A DNA stretch of 64,000 nucleotides from Actinocrinis sp035946395 (GCF_035946395.1 NZ_DASYZI010000144.1:16940-80939); one strand, 5' to 3'; numbered from the stretch's first letter, positions 18,001-25,908 are shown. Numbers and translations are program-made. The notes: a model not told the origin generated them from the sequence alone.

Positions 18001-18237
18001 GGCCCGCACGTACTGCCCGGGACCGTCAGGGGTGGAGGTCAGGCGCAGGCGCAGCGATTCCGCCTCGGCCTCGACCCGCGCGTGCGCGGCCCGCATGAGC
18101 TCCACGTCCACCGGGCCGTCGATGTCGACGCAGTCGCTGATGCAGTAGGTCGGATCCGCGGGATCGAGCGCCTGAGCGAACCAGATCCCCGACTGGGCTT
18201 CGAGCAGTGGCAGGATGCGAATGTCTTGGTCCAACAA
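15079..18237 (-). CDS. Nonribosomal peptide synthetase module (C-A-PCP)
   Basis: About 1052 residues if translation begins at TTG 18237 (or the adjacent TTG 18234), which has GAGGGG upstream and places the condensation domain at the N-terminus as usual. An ATG at 18429 is in frame, but the added 64 residues look non-coding. Domains: condensation with HHAVVDG near 145, adenylation about 450-950 (YTSGSTGVPKG, SFDAFVGEM, GYGPTE, YRTGDLVRW, GKLDR), carrier with its serine in GGHSLSA near 1000. There is no epimerase or thioesterase. The pocket reads about D-A-G-V-S-V-G-I-S-(K), which I do not recognise. With no upstream module in the gene, the C domain could accept a fatty acyl starter. First gene of the ten-gene operon. 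Confidence 0.93.
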   Translation of the reverse strand: MLDQDIRILPLLEAQSGIWFAQALDPADPTYCISDCVDIDGPVDVELMRAAHARVEAEAESLRLRLTSTPDGPGQYVRAAPGEPLHYLDFSGESDPDDAAGAWIAADTGRPFELTGGALCTTALFKLEDRRFTLYRRVHHAVVDGWSLALLHNRTAAVYTALVEGLPDDGEGFLPFQALLDSEARYRASARYARDRDYWLEQVRDRPEPVRLTGTRLPGTRGIQHHRVAVGPERTERLRLAAERFGVAWTTLAIGVMGAYVARFTGEDEVVLGLPIAARMTPGDQRVPGMLTNGLPLRVRSEPGTGVAEYLRQVERDAREMLQHCRYPSEQLVRDLGPGARGRALWGPVLNVLGFDYKLGFAGHPATVRNVSRVATDDLTVTFHQVSSDGALEIHLDTHPDLYRPEEAEDHLKRLLYFLDGVLAAGPDAALGRLGLVGPAERDRLLAWGTGPASQTPDTTVNGLFEAWAKRTPYAPALEFDGVTLSYAQLNGRANRLARHLVARGAGVGRVVALALPRSLDLHTAALAVLKSGAAFLPLDAAYPVSRISFMAADAKPVVTLLHSTTAALAAAIGGDCLVLDDDDLVRTLAQLSEDDLGEQDFAEPPPTDRPAYVIYTSGSTGVPKGVVVGHRGVVNVTAAMIDRLGSGPSGRTLQFASASFDAFVGEMTQSLLNGGTLVGAPAEQLAPGPALARLVARTGVNDLVLPPSALEVMSPEDLPAGITVSVVGEASSPRVIELWSTRCRLFNGYGPTEATISTAMSEPLTPAQAAAPPIGTPLRNVRAYVLDPHGQLVPVGAVGELHVGGAGVSKGYLDRPELTAQRFVPDHFADPGAHMYRTGDLVRWNGAGELVFVGRADNQVKLRGFRIELGEVEAALARGPGVARAAATVLEFEPGDRRLIGYVVAGPGEPVDPARLRATVAETLPAHMTPSAVVVLDALPLTPSGKLDRAALPAPGADAPGSGSAGSGSAEPGRGPRDQTEETLLGLFTAILGNTEVGIDDSFFDKGGHSLSAVRLIGRIRNATGVELAVRDLFDTPTVAGLAQLVRDRAG

Positions 18238-18509
18238 CTGGCGCCCCTCACCTGTGGACTTGAAGTCCCCGGATGCCCCGTCGTGCCTCCATCGACGTTC
18301 CAGGACGGCGAAATCCCGACGGCCGGCCCGCGGCTCCCCGACCACGGACGCGACCAGTACATGCGAACCCTGCTTCGACGGTCCCAATGACCTTCGACGG
18401 GATGTACCGGGACTGAATCTAACAGCCATGTCTATCAGACGCCATACTCGTATGCGATAGGGTTTGCCCGACTACGAAGCCTGATCGACAGATGCGTACA
18501 GGAGCACAT

Positions 18510-19634
18510 GTGGTCACCCCCGCGCGATCCCCCACCCCGGCCTCGGCTTTCGCCACGCACCCCGCCCCCACCCCGAGTCCGAGTCCGAGCCCGAGCCCGG
18601 CCTCGACACCGGCGCCCGCGGCCGTGCCCGTCCCGGTGGCCGACATCTCAGCGCTTTTCGACATCTACCAGTCGGGCGTCGTGTTCCACTGCCTCTGTGC
18701 GGTGACCCGCCTGGGCGTGGCGGACGCCCTGGCCGCCGGCCCGCGCCCGGTCGGCGCCGTCGCGGCCGAGGTGGGCGCGGACGAGGACGCGCTGCGCCGG
18801 GTGCTCACCCTCCTGGCCGGTCACCGGTTCGTCACGTTCGACGCCGCCGGCGACGCCGCACTCACCGGGCCGGGGCTGCTGTTGAGCAGTCGGCATCCGG
18901 CGTCCCTGAGCGCGACCTTCGCCACGCTGGGCATCTCAGACGTCGCGCACGCCCTGACCGACGTCGTGAGGACCGGCCGCGCCGCCGCGCCGCAGGTGCT
19001 CGGCGCGGGGTTCTGGGACTACCTCGGTCAGCGTCCTGCCGAGCAGGCCGTGTTCAGCGCGGCGATGGCCGAGCAGGCCCAGTTGCTGTCATTACCCTGC
19101 GTAGACCTGCTCAGCTGGCCGGCCGAGGCGACGATCGTCGATGTCGCGGGCGGGACCGGCGCCCTGCTCGCCGCCGTGCTCCAGGCGGCTCCTGACGCAC
19201 GCGGGATCCTCGTCGACCAGCCCAGCGTGCTCAACCGTGCGCGCGAACGGATGCGGGACGCAGGCGTCGCCGATCGCTGCGACGTGTCCGAAGGCGACCT
19301 CTTCGGGCCGCCGCCCAAGGGCGACCTGTATCTGCTCTCCCGGGTCCTGCACGACTGGAACGACGAGCACGTGGTCCGGATCCTGCGCGCGGTCGCCGCC
19401 GGAGCCGCCCCGGCCGCCAGGCTCCGGGTCTTCGAGGACCTGCTGCCCGAAGGCACGCTGCCGAGCCCCGTCCAGAGCTGGTCCGATGTGGTGATGATGG
19501 CGCTGTACGACGGTGCACGAGAGCGGACGCTTTCGCAGTTCCGCACCCTGTTCGACCGCGCGGGCTGGCGGCTTGAGCGAGCCGTGGCCGGGCCACCCGG
19601 TATGAACGTCATCGAAGCGCAGCTGCTGAGCTGA
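18510..19634 (+). CDS. SAM-dependent O-methyltransferase (class I, dimerisation domain)
   Basis: About 374 residues. N-terminal winged-helix dimerisation region (ISALFDIYQSGVVFHCLCAVTRLGVADAL), then a Rossmann domain with the SAM loop VDVAGGTGALLAAVLQ near 210 and LSRVLHDWNDE, which holds the catalytic-type histidine. It resembles actinobacterial small-molecule O-methyltransferases. GTG 18510 is preferred because AGGAG lies 5 bp upstream; ATG 18492 is in frame without a site. The first ~40 residues are Pro/Ser/Ala-rich (PSPSPSPS run) and probably disordered. It is divergent from the NRPS operon across about 270 bp and may modify its product; that link is inferred. Confidence 0.88.
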   Translation: MVTPARSPTPASAFATHPAPTPSPSPSPSPASTPAPAAVPVPVADISALFDIYQSGVVFHCLCAVTRLGVADALAAGPRPVGAVAAEVGADEDALRRVLTLLAGHRFVTFDAAGDAALTGPGLLLSSRHPASLSATFATLGISDVAHALTDVVRTGRAAAPQVLGAGFWDYLGQRPAEQAVFSAAMAEQAQLLSLPCVDLLSWPAEATIVDVAGGTGALLAAVLQAAPDARGILVDQPSVLNRARERMRDAGVADRCDVSEGDLFGPPPKGDLYLLSRVLHDWNDEHVVRILRAVAAGAAPAARLRVFEDLLPEGTLPSPVQSWSDVVMMALYDGARERTLSQFRTLFDRAGWRLERAVAGPPGMNVIEAQLLS

Positions 19635-19662
19635 TCCGCCGAACCCGCCTCACCCGACCGAC

Positions 19663-20553
19663 TCACCCGATCGGCCCCACCCGCCGGACGATCAGTACCC
19701 CCGACTGGTATGCGGCGTACGCGGATAACACGAACGGCGGATAGCCGAGATAACCCGGCAGCGGCATCTGGAACAGGTGCGGCGCCGAGTCGAAGTACGG
19801 CACGTGGTAGGTCCACATGTACCCGGCCGAGCCGTTGTTCCATCCCTCCCAGAACGCGCCTGCGGTCAATCCGGCCAGCGTCAGCGCCAGCCACGTCCCC
19901 CACCGCCCCGCCTGTGCCTGCCGGATCAGGCTCCTGCCGCCGAGCGCGGCGTTGAGCGGGTCGAGCAACAGGAACCACCCGAACCAGACCGGCACGAACG
20001 CGACGCGCGGCCACAGCATCGGCGCCGCGAGGCACACCGCTCCCGCAACACTCAGCCCGCCGAGCGCTCCCGGAGCCAGCCGAGGCAGTCGCGGGCCACG
20101 CGATTCGGCCAGACGGGGGATGCTGCGGAAGAACGCGGTCGTCACCCACAAGACCGGCCCGACGGTCGCGAAGGTCGCGGCCTGCACCAGGTCGAACGTG
20201 AGCCTGCCGTGCCGGGCGCGCGTCAGATACGTCCAATCGCGCAGTGCATGGTTCTCGATCTCGAAGGAGAACCAGAACGCGCCGCCTGCCGCCAGCAGCG
20301 CAAGCCAGCGCACCGGCGGCCCGGTAAGCAGCGACCTGCCGGTCCTCGCGTACCCGAGGCCGTCGACGACCAGCACGTAGCCGGCCCACAGCAGGATGAA
20401 CAGATCCTCCGAGTACGCGCCGGACACGGTCCAGTACGCAGGCCAGGACGCAGCGATCAGCAGCAGCCCGATCCACCCATACAGCGGCACCCGCCGAACG
20501 AGCGAATCACGCATCACCGCTGACGCATTCCTCACCCGAGCCTGATCATCCAT
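19663..20553 (-). CDS. Multi-pass membrane protein of unknown function
   Basis: 296 residues with seven or eight hydrophobic segments (for example WIGLLLIAASWPAY, LALLAAGGAFWF, LSVAGAVCLAAPMLW, LALTLAGLTAGAFWEGWNN). I do not recognise a catalytic motif. The EIENHALRDWTY and EGWNNGSAGYMWTYHVPYFD stretches look conserved and may face the membrane surface. ATG 20553 is chosen over ATG 20622 because the extra N-terminus has non-coding character. It is convergent with the methyltransferase (28 bp apart) and divergent from the secreted repeat protein. Confidence 0.65.
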   Translation of the reverse strand: MDDQARVRNASAVMRDSLVRRVPLYGWIGLLLIAASWPAYWTVSGAYSEDLFILLWAGYVLVVDGLGYARTGRSLLTGPPVRWLALLAAGGAFWFSFEIENHALRDWTYLTRARHGRLTFDLVQAATFATVGPVLWVTTAFFRSIPRLAESRGPRLPRLAPGALGGLSVAGAVCLAAPMLWPRVAFVPVWFGWFLLLDPLNAALGGRSLIRQAQAGRWGTWLALTLAGLTAGAFWEGWNNGSAGYMWTYHVPYFDSAPHLFQMPLPGYLGYPPFVLSAYAAYQSGVLIVRRVGPIG

Positions 20554-20638
20554 CCGGACCACGACGTCCACTATTCCCGCGGCTCGCCACAAGTGCCAAC
20601 GCGGTGCCGCTGCGGCCGTCACGCTCCGCCGACCCCCT

Positions 20639-20704
20639 GGGACCGCCTTGGACCGCCCCTGGACCGCCCTTCTGGGCGGCCCTTCTGGGCGGCCCTTTCG
20701 TGCG
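20639..20704. repeat. Short tandem GC repeats in a divergent intergenic region
   Basis: GGACCGCC occurs three times at 10-11 bp spacing (from 20640, 20650 and 20661), followed directly by two tandem copies of the 13-mer CCCTTCTGGGCGG (20667-20679 and 20680-20692). They lie in the 291-bp gap between the membrane protein and the secreted repeat protein. The helical-turn spacing could suit a DNA-binding protein, or this is simple slippage; no promoter is assigned. Confidence 0.6.
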
Positions 20705-20844
20705 GCCCACTGCGCCCCAACGGCGGCCGTTCGGCCATACCCCCGCCAAACGCGTCAGCCTACTGTTTCAACCGAGGGGGCAACAGCCGAAGCCGAAGCC
20801 CGGGGGCGTTTCCGGCAGCCGATCCAGGAGTTGGTGAGACGCGC

Positions 20845-23136
20845 ATGCCAATCAGACCTCATCGGCAACACGTTCCGCACCGGCGGGCCACCGCGCCGCG
20901 CCGAACGGTCCAGCGCCTGATCGGTGCGCTCTCGCTGCTCACGGTGGGGATACTGCCAAGCGGGCCATTGCAGGTGAGCCTGCTGCCCGCAGACCCCTCC
21001 TTCGGCCCGTCCATCACCGTCACTCCCGGGGAGACCACCCGCGACCAGTTCACGCAGTTCACGGTGAGCGGCGGCGACTTTCCCCTGGGAACGGTGACCA
21101 TCAGGCTGCGAGGCACGGTGGCGGGAACGGTGCAGGCCACCTCGCCGGACCCGAAGGCCACGACAGGCGGCTTCGACGCGACGAACTTCCCGGTGCCGGC
21201 CGACGTGGCGGTGTGCGGCGACGCAAACCCCGTCACGGTCGACGGCTTCACCAACGTCCAGTTCAAGATCACCGTGTTCTGCCCGACGCTCACGATCACG
21301 CCGAGCCCCGTGTTCTCCGGCGGAACGCCGACGGACCTGGCCGTCACCGGCAGCGGTTTCGGCGGCAACGGTTTCGGCGGTGGCCGGACCGTCACCTTGG
21401 CCGTCGACGACCAGGTCCCCCCGACCTCCGCGAGCACCGACGCCAACGGCAACCTGACCGGGGTCACCCTTGCCCAAAGCGCCCTCGCCTGCGGCACACA
21501 TCAACTCACCGCGACGATCCAGCCCCCCGCCCCGCCGCCACCGCCCAAGATCCGCATCCGGAGCCTGACGGCCCCGACATACCCGCTGCCCGCCGTGACG
21601 ACCCCGATCAGCGTGCTCGGCTGCGCGTCCTCGGATCCGGCCCCTGAGATCTCCACCGAACCCTTCGACACGGGCATCGACCAGTTCACGCTGTTCTCCG
21701 TGCAGGGTCGCTACCTGGCCGCCGGGCCGGCGACTGTCAAGCTGGACGACGTGCCTGCGGGCACGGTCACCGTGGGAACGGACGGCTCCTTCCCCGACAC
21801 GGTCTTCGCGGTACCCGCCGGGGCCGCGAAATGTGGTGAGGACACTGTCACGATCGACGATGTGAGCCCGGCCGTCGCCAGCTCCACTATCGCCGTGTTC
21901 TGTCCTTCGCTCACCGTCACGCCGAACCCGGTGTTCTCCGGGGGCGCCGCAACGGACCTGAACATCGCAGGTACCGGATACCCCGGTGAACGCGATATCG
22001 ACTTCACCATCGACGGTCAGGACTTCGGGACCGTCACGAGTGGTGCGGACGGATCGGTGAGCCTCACGGTCCCCGGTATCGCCCTGGCCTGTGGCGACCA
22101 CCAAGTCGTGGGCACGGCGATGCGCAGCGAGATCGGGTTCGTGGACCGGGCCGCCGAGGCGGCGGACACCATAACGGACGACCCGCAGATCCCGGCCTCG
22201 GCCGATGTCACCGTCCTGGGCTGCGCATCGTCACGCACTCCCCCGCAACTGCACGCCGTCCCGATCGAGACGACACTGCACCAGTTCACCCGGTTCACCG
22301 TGGACGGCTCGCTGCTGCCCGCCGGGCCGGCCACCATCAGGCTGCGGGGCGTGGTCGCGGGCAAGGTCCAGGTCGGCCGCGGCGGAACCTTCCCCACGAC
22401 GGACCTGCGCGTGCCGGCCGCCGCCGCGTCCTGCGGTCAGGACTCTGTGACGATCGACAGCGGCGGGCCGGTGCTCGCCACGGCGTCGATCGCCGTGTAC
22501 TGCCCGTCGATCACGGTCACGCCGAACCCGGTCGACTCCGGCGGCCACGCGGCGGTGCTGAACCTAACCGGCGTCGGATTCCCGCCGAACCGGATCGTCA
22601 ACCTGGGCTTCGACGGAAAGACCCACACCACCGTGTCGAGCGACGCGACGGGCTCGATCCGCGGCACCATCCGCGGCATCGCCCCCGCCTGCGGCCGGCA
22701 CCAGGCCATCGGCACCGCGCAGCCGCCCGCAGCCGCCGTAAAACTCCCGCAGGCCTTCCTGCCGGTGAGCGCCGCCACGCAGGTCGTCGTGGTCGGCTGC
22801 GCCAGGCTCATCGCCGATCCGGCGGTCGTCCAGCAGGGCATGCTCACCCACGTCACCGGAACCGGCTTCCTGCCGAGGACGCCCGTGACACTCACCTGGC
22901 AAAAGCCCGACGGGACGGCGGTCACCGCCTGCTCCCCCAACACGGTCTCCGTCCCGGCCCTGAAGACCGACGCCGCCGGACGCATCGACGTGTTCTGTCT
23001 CGCCTTCCTGCACCAGGTGCTCGGCACGCTGCGGCTGAGCGCATTGCAGAGCCCTGAACAGCAGACGGCACCCGTCGTCGTCGAGGACGGTCCAATGCAG
23101 CCCTCGACCGGTGACCAGTTCGTATTCCGCCGCTGA
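20845..23136 (+). CDS. Large secreted protein built of repeated beta-sandwich-like domains
   Basis: 763 residues. ATG 20845 is chosen, with GGTGAG upstream; it gives a basic N-terminus followed by a hydrophobic segment (LIGALSLLTVGILPSGPLQ), a plausible export signal. The rest holds three long repeats of roughly 190-200 residues and a shorter tail. Each repeat starts with a DQFTxFxV block, then PAGPxTxxL, a paired-cysteine segment (AxCGxDxVTID to VFCPSLTVTPNPVFSGG), and ends with ALACGxHQ and VxGCAS. The layout resembles IPT/TIG or Ig-like surface modules. No enzymatic motif is seen. A cell-surface or extracellular binding role is inferred. Cysteine spacing repeats exactly, suggesting one or two disulfides per unit. 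Confidence 0.8.
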   Translation: MPIRPHRQHVPHRRATAPRRTVQRLIGALSLLTVGILPSGPLQVSLLPADPSFGPSITVTPGETTRDQFTQFTVSGGDFPLGTVTIRLRGTVAGTVQATSPDPKATTGGFDATNFPVPADVAVCGDANPVTVDGFTNVQFKITVFCPTLTITPSPVFSGGTPTDLAVTGSGFGGNGFGGGRTVTLAVDDQVPPTSASTDANGNLTGVTLAQSALACGTHQLTATIQPPAPPPPPKIRIRSLTAPTYPLPAVTTPISVLGCASSDPAPEISTEPFDTGIDQFTLFSVQGRYLAAGPATVKLDDVPAGTVTVGTDGSFPDTVFAVPAGAAKCGEDTVTIDDVSPAVASSTIAVFCPSLTVTPNPVFSGGAATDLNIAGTGYPGERDIDFTIDGQDFGTVTSGADGSVSLTVPGIALACGDHQVVGTAMRSEIGFVDRAAEAADTITDDPQIPASADVTVLGCASSRTPPQLHAVPIETTLHQFTRFTVDGSLLPAGPATIRLRGVVAGKVQVGRGGTFPTTDLRVPAAAASCGQDSVTIDSGGPVLATASIAVYCPSITVTPNPVDSGGHAAVLNLTGVGFPPNRIVNLGFDGKTHTTVSSDATGSIRGTIRGIAPACGRHQAIGTAQPPAAAVKLPQAFLPVSAATQVVVVGCARLIADPAVVQQGMLTHVTGTGFLPRTPVTLTWQKPDGTAVTACSPNTVSVPALKTDAAGRIDVFCLAFLHQVLGTLRLSALQSPEQQTAPVVVEDGPMQPSTGDQFVFRR

Positions 23137-23368
23137 CACGATCACAATATCAGGATATCCGGAACAACATCCGACCGGCCGGCGGCCATTTACCTGTATT
23201 CGCAGCTCTTAGCCACTCTACCGATAATTGAAAGTTACTCTTCACGCGGGAGGCGTACACCCGGTCAGCCGAAATCGGCGATTGGGATATTGCACCCCGG
23301 GTAATGCGCTGCCACCCTGGCGGGCAAGGCTTCGGGTGAACAAGTGATCTGCATGTCGGAGGACTGCG

Positions 23369-24541
23369 ATGATGCCATGGCGCTTGTGGGGCACGACCAC
23401 CGCGATCGCGGGCGGCCTGCTTCTGGTGTTGGCCAACACGGCTCCCTCCGACGCGCTGAGCGCGGCCCCGGCGGCGGCCGCGACACCCACCCCGACCTCG
23501 ATCCCCACCCCGACTCCCTCTCCCACCGCGGTCGCGACGTCGTCCCCGACGCCGATCCCGAGTTCGACCCCCACGCCCACTCCGACCGGGACGTCGCCCG
23601 CTGAGCTGGTCTACGTCGCGAACGCGGATTCGGGCCCGGTGACCGCTTACTCCCCGGGCAGCTCAGGCGCCGTGACGCCGGTCCGTACCGTCTCCAATCC
23701 GCAGAACTCGAACACGGTGTGGATTCCGTGGGGCGTCACCTTCGACAACTACGGGAACCTGTACGTGCAGACGTTCCTGTCCGACGCGACCACGTTCGTC
23801 TTCCCGCCGGGGGCGACCGCGACGACCCCGCCGTCCCGGATCTTCCAGGCGGACGCGCCGGACAACCGCAGCGTCGCCATCGACGCGCACGGCTACGAAT
23901 ACGTCGCCGGCGGCCAGGCCGGATGGACGATCGCGGTCGAACCGCCGGGCGCCAGCGGCGTCCCGGGCAGCCTCTACCACGTGCCGCCGCTGCGCACCAT
24001 CACGCTGAACGACGGCTTCATCCCGTGGCCCAGCATCCTGACCACGGACAACCAGAACGAGGTCATCGGCGCCGTCACGGGCACGCAGGCCAATGCCATC
24101 GAGGTCTTCACCGGCGGAGCGACCGGCGGCAGCACACCGGTCAGGACCATCTCCGGCCCGGCCACCGGCCTCGGAGCGTGCGGCTCGCCGTGCGCCGAGC
24201 TGTCGATCGCGTACTCGCCTTCGACCGGCCGGATCTACGTAGCGGTCAGCGACGGCGCGTCGACGCGCATCAACGTCTTCGCCGGTAACGCGTCCGGCGA
24301 CGCCCAGCCCATCCAGACCATCGAGGGTCCGGCGACGGGCCTGGCGGGCAACGTGATCACAGGACTCGCCGTCAGCCGCTCCACCGGCACGATCTACGCG
24401 ATGGTCAAGAGCTCGCAGTTCGGCGCCGGGCAGGTCAACGCCTACGCATCGCTCGCGCAGGGCAACGCCGCGCCGCTGCACTCGTTCACCGACGCCGGCT
24501 CGGCCTTCACCGACGCGGCGGGCATCGCGATCAGCCGGTGA
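23369..24541 (+). CDS. Secreted beta-propeller-like protein with Pro/Thr linker
   Basis: 390 residues. Signal peptide (MPWRLWGTTTAIAGGLLLVLANTAPSDALSA), then a Pro/Thr/Ser linker of about 45 residues, then a domain of repeated segments such as LVYVANADSGPVTAYSPG, GVTFDNYGNLYVQTF, RIYVAVSDGASTRINVFAG and GTIYAMVKSSQFG, which look like blades of an NHL/6-bladed propeller. GGAGGA lies 5 bp before the ATG. Function unknown; probably extracellular binding. A weak hairpin follows the stop. The 232 bp upstream (23137-23368) are comparatively AT-rich and hold no gene that I can see. Confidence 0.82.
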   Translation: MMPWRLWGTTTAIAGGLLLVLANTAPSDALSAAPAAAATPTPTSIPTPTPSPTAVATSSPTPIPSSTPTPTPTGTSPAELVYVANADSGPVTAYSPGSSGAVTPVRTVSNPQNSNTVWIPWGVTFDNYGNLYVQTFLSDATTFVFPPGATATTPPSRIFQADAPDNRSVAIDAHGYEYVAGGQAGWTIAVEPPGASGVPGSLYHVPPLRTITLNDGFIPWPSILTTDNQNEVIGAVTGTQANAIEVFTGGATGGSTPVRTISGPATGLGACGSPCAELSIAYSPSTGRIYVAVSDGASTRINVFAGNASGDAQPIQTIEGPATGLAGNVITGLAVSRSTGTIYAMVKSSQFGAGQVNAYASLAQGNAAPLHSFTDAGSAFTDAAGIAISR

Positions 24542-24569
24542 AACGCGAACGAAATTCAAAATTCGCGTT
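24542..24569 (+). terminator. Hairpin after the secreted propeller gene
   Basis: AACGCGAA and TTCGCGTT form an 8-bp perfect stem around a 12-nt AT-rich loop, starting directly after the stop codon. The following bases are CTTATC, not a clean U-run, so termination is likely but unproven. Confidence 0.5.
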
Positions 24570-24797
24570 CTTATCCCGCTTTTACACCGGCTCCTGCACG
24601 CTCTGCCTGGATGCGAGAGCATCAGGGTTCTGTCCAGCTGGCACGCGGACGAATCCGGGCCCGTTGATTTCGTGCGCGCCATCAGCACCCTTCAGTGAGC
24701 CTGTTTTCAGCCCGGCGCCTCGTCAACCCCGTGCACTGCGTCGACGCAATCGACAGAACCCTACTTTTCCGCCCCACCCACCAAGCTGGAGTCAGTC

Positions 24798-25295
24798 ATG
24801 ACCAGGCCCCTGCGCACCCTGCTGCCCATCGCGGCGGCATTCGCGTCGGTCGCGCTCACCGGTTCGGCCGCGATCGCGGCCCCTGTCGGCGATCCCGCGC
24901 CGATCGGCCCGAACACGCCCTTCATCGCCCTGGTGAACGGCAAGACCGCCGACGCCGTCATCGCCGTGGTCTGCCCGTTCCCGCCCACGCCCGGCGAACT
25001 CGGCGCCCCGCTGTCCGGGCAGTACGTCGAGGTCGAGCCCGAGGTGGTCACCCCCACCGGGACGTTCGGCTTCACCGGCTCGGCCGCCAACAGCATCGAC
25101 GCGGTCTTCACGCCCGCGTCGGCGCTCAGCGAGGCCATCGTGATCAAGGACTGGTTCGTGCAGGTGCCGATCCCGACCACGCTGCGGCTGCCGTGCTCGG
25201 GCAGCGGGGTCGTCTCCTTCGACCCGATGCCTACCAGCAACACCGCGCACAGCTACACGGTCACCGTCACCTACGGCAACGTCGCGACCGGCTGA
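24798..25295 (+). CDS. Small secreted protein of unknown function
   Basis: 165 residues with a clear signal peptide (RTLLPIAAAFASVALTGSAAIAAP; cleavage probably after AIA). The mature part is about 135 residues, predicted mostly beta, with two cysteines (VVCPFPP and RLPCSG) that could form one disulfide. It resembles small exported actinobacterial proteins annotated only as hypothetical. The gene stands alone, preceded by 256 bp holding only the hairpin after 24541, and is followed by a strong terminator. Confidence 0.78.
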   Translation: MTRPLRTLLPIAAAFASVALTGSAAIAAPVGDPAPIGPNTPFIALVNGKTADAVIAVVCPFPPTPGELGAPLSGQYVEVEPEVVTPTGTFGFTGSAANSIDAVFTPASALSEAIVIKDWFVQVPIPTTLRLPCSGSGVVSFDPMPTSNTAHSYTVTVTYGNVATG

Positions 25296-25318
25296 CCTTG
25301 CCCCGCACCGGCTGACCT

Positions 25319-25362
25319 CTGACTGCGCGGCCCGGAACCTCCACGCCGGGCCGCGCAGTCAG
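25319..25362 (+). terminator. Strong intrinsic hairpin terminator
   Basis: Perfect 17-bp GC-rich stem (25319-25335 pairing with 25346-25362) around a 10-nt loop. It follows the small secreted protein and isolates it from the MarR gene. Confidence 0.85.
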
Positions 25363-25385
25363 TGTTCTGCCGGAGCTTGTTGACT

Positions 25386-25413
25386 GCAAGTCTTGCTTAT
25401 GGCAAGTATTGCC
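25386..25413. promoter_or_regulatory. Overlapping palindromes at the MarR start, probable autoregulatory operator
   Basis: Three interleaved inverted repeats share the GCAAG/CTTGC half-site: GCAAG-T-CTTGC (25386-25396), CTTGC-TTATG-GCAAG (25392-25406) and GGCAA-GTA-TTGCC (25401-25413). They overlap the candidate ATG 25399 and end 3 bp before ATG 25417. MarR proteins usually bind such palindromes over their own promoter, so this is the likely operator for the MarR-ClC pair. Confidence 0.7.
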
Positions 25414-25908
25414 ATCATGAAGAGTGGGTCTGGACAGACACCCCGCGCCGCAGCGCGAGCGGATGTGGCCGCGTTCGAGCGGCTGACACAGACGTTGGTG
25501 GGCATCACCGCACAGAGCCTGGACGCGCTCGACGGCGCGGTGACCGTCTCGCAGTTCCGGCTGCTGCGCACATTGGACGGCCTGGGCCGAGTGTCCTGCA
25601 CGACGCTGGCCACCACCTTGGGGACAGCTGCGTCATCGGTCACCCGGCTGACCGACAAGCTCGTGGCAGCGGGATTCGTCGCCAGGGGGGCCGAGCCGAA
25701 CAACCGCAGCATCGTTACCGTCGAGGTGACGGAGGCCGGACACGACGTGGTCACCGCAGTGCTCGCCCGGCGGCACGAGTTGCTCGAAGCCGTCCTCGAC
25801 GCCATGACACCCGGCCAGCGGGAGCAGGCCGCCTCGGCGGCCGAACGGTTCGCGGCACTCGCGGGAGACCGCGGCACGGCTGCCGTCGAAAGCCCGGTGG
25901 GACTGTGA
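25399..25908 (+). CDS. MarR family transcriptional regulator
   Basis: 169 residues from ATG 25399, or 163 from ATG 25417. The winged HTH covers about 50-120: VSQFRLLRTLDGLGRVSCTTLATTLGTAASSVTRLTDKLVAAGFVARG, then NNRSIVTVEVTEAGHDVV for the wing. It would bind DNA as a dimer and respond to a small ligand. No Shine-Dalgarno is visible for either start, and the palindromes overlap the first, so ATG 25417 may be the true start or the mRNA may be leaderless. The stop overlaps the GTG start of the ClC gene by 4 bp, so the two are probably co-regulated. Confidence 0.85.
   Translation: MASIAIMKSGSGQTPRAAARADVAAFERLTQTLVGITAQSLDALDGAVTVSQFRLLRTLDGLGRVSCTTLATTLGTAASSVTRLTDKLVAAGFVARGAEPNNRSIVTVEVTEAGHDVVTAVLARRHELLEAVLDAMTPGQREQAASAAERFAALAGDRGTAAVESPVGL

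Noticed and set aside
18238..18429. N-terminal extension of the NRPS to ATG 18429
   Set aside because: The 64 extra residues are Arg/Gly/Ser-rich without similarity to condensation domains, and the ATG lacks a ribosome site; the TTG pair at 18234-18237 has GAGGGG.
19028..20476. 482-codon minus-strand frame
   Set aside because: Overlaps the methyltransferase on the opposite strand and the membrane protein in another frame; the composition is non-coding.
23137..23368. Possible structured leader (riboswitch) before the secreted propeller gene
   Set aside because: Only short local inverted repeats such as CCGA-AA-TCGG were found; no known riboswitch core could be matched by eye.
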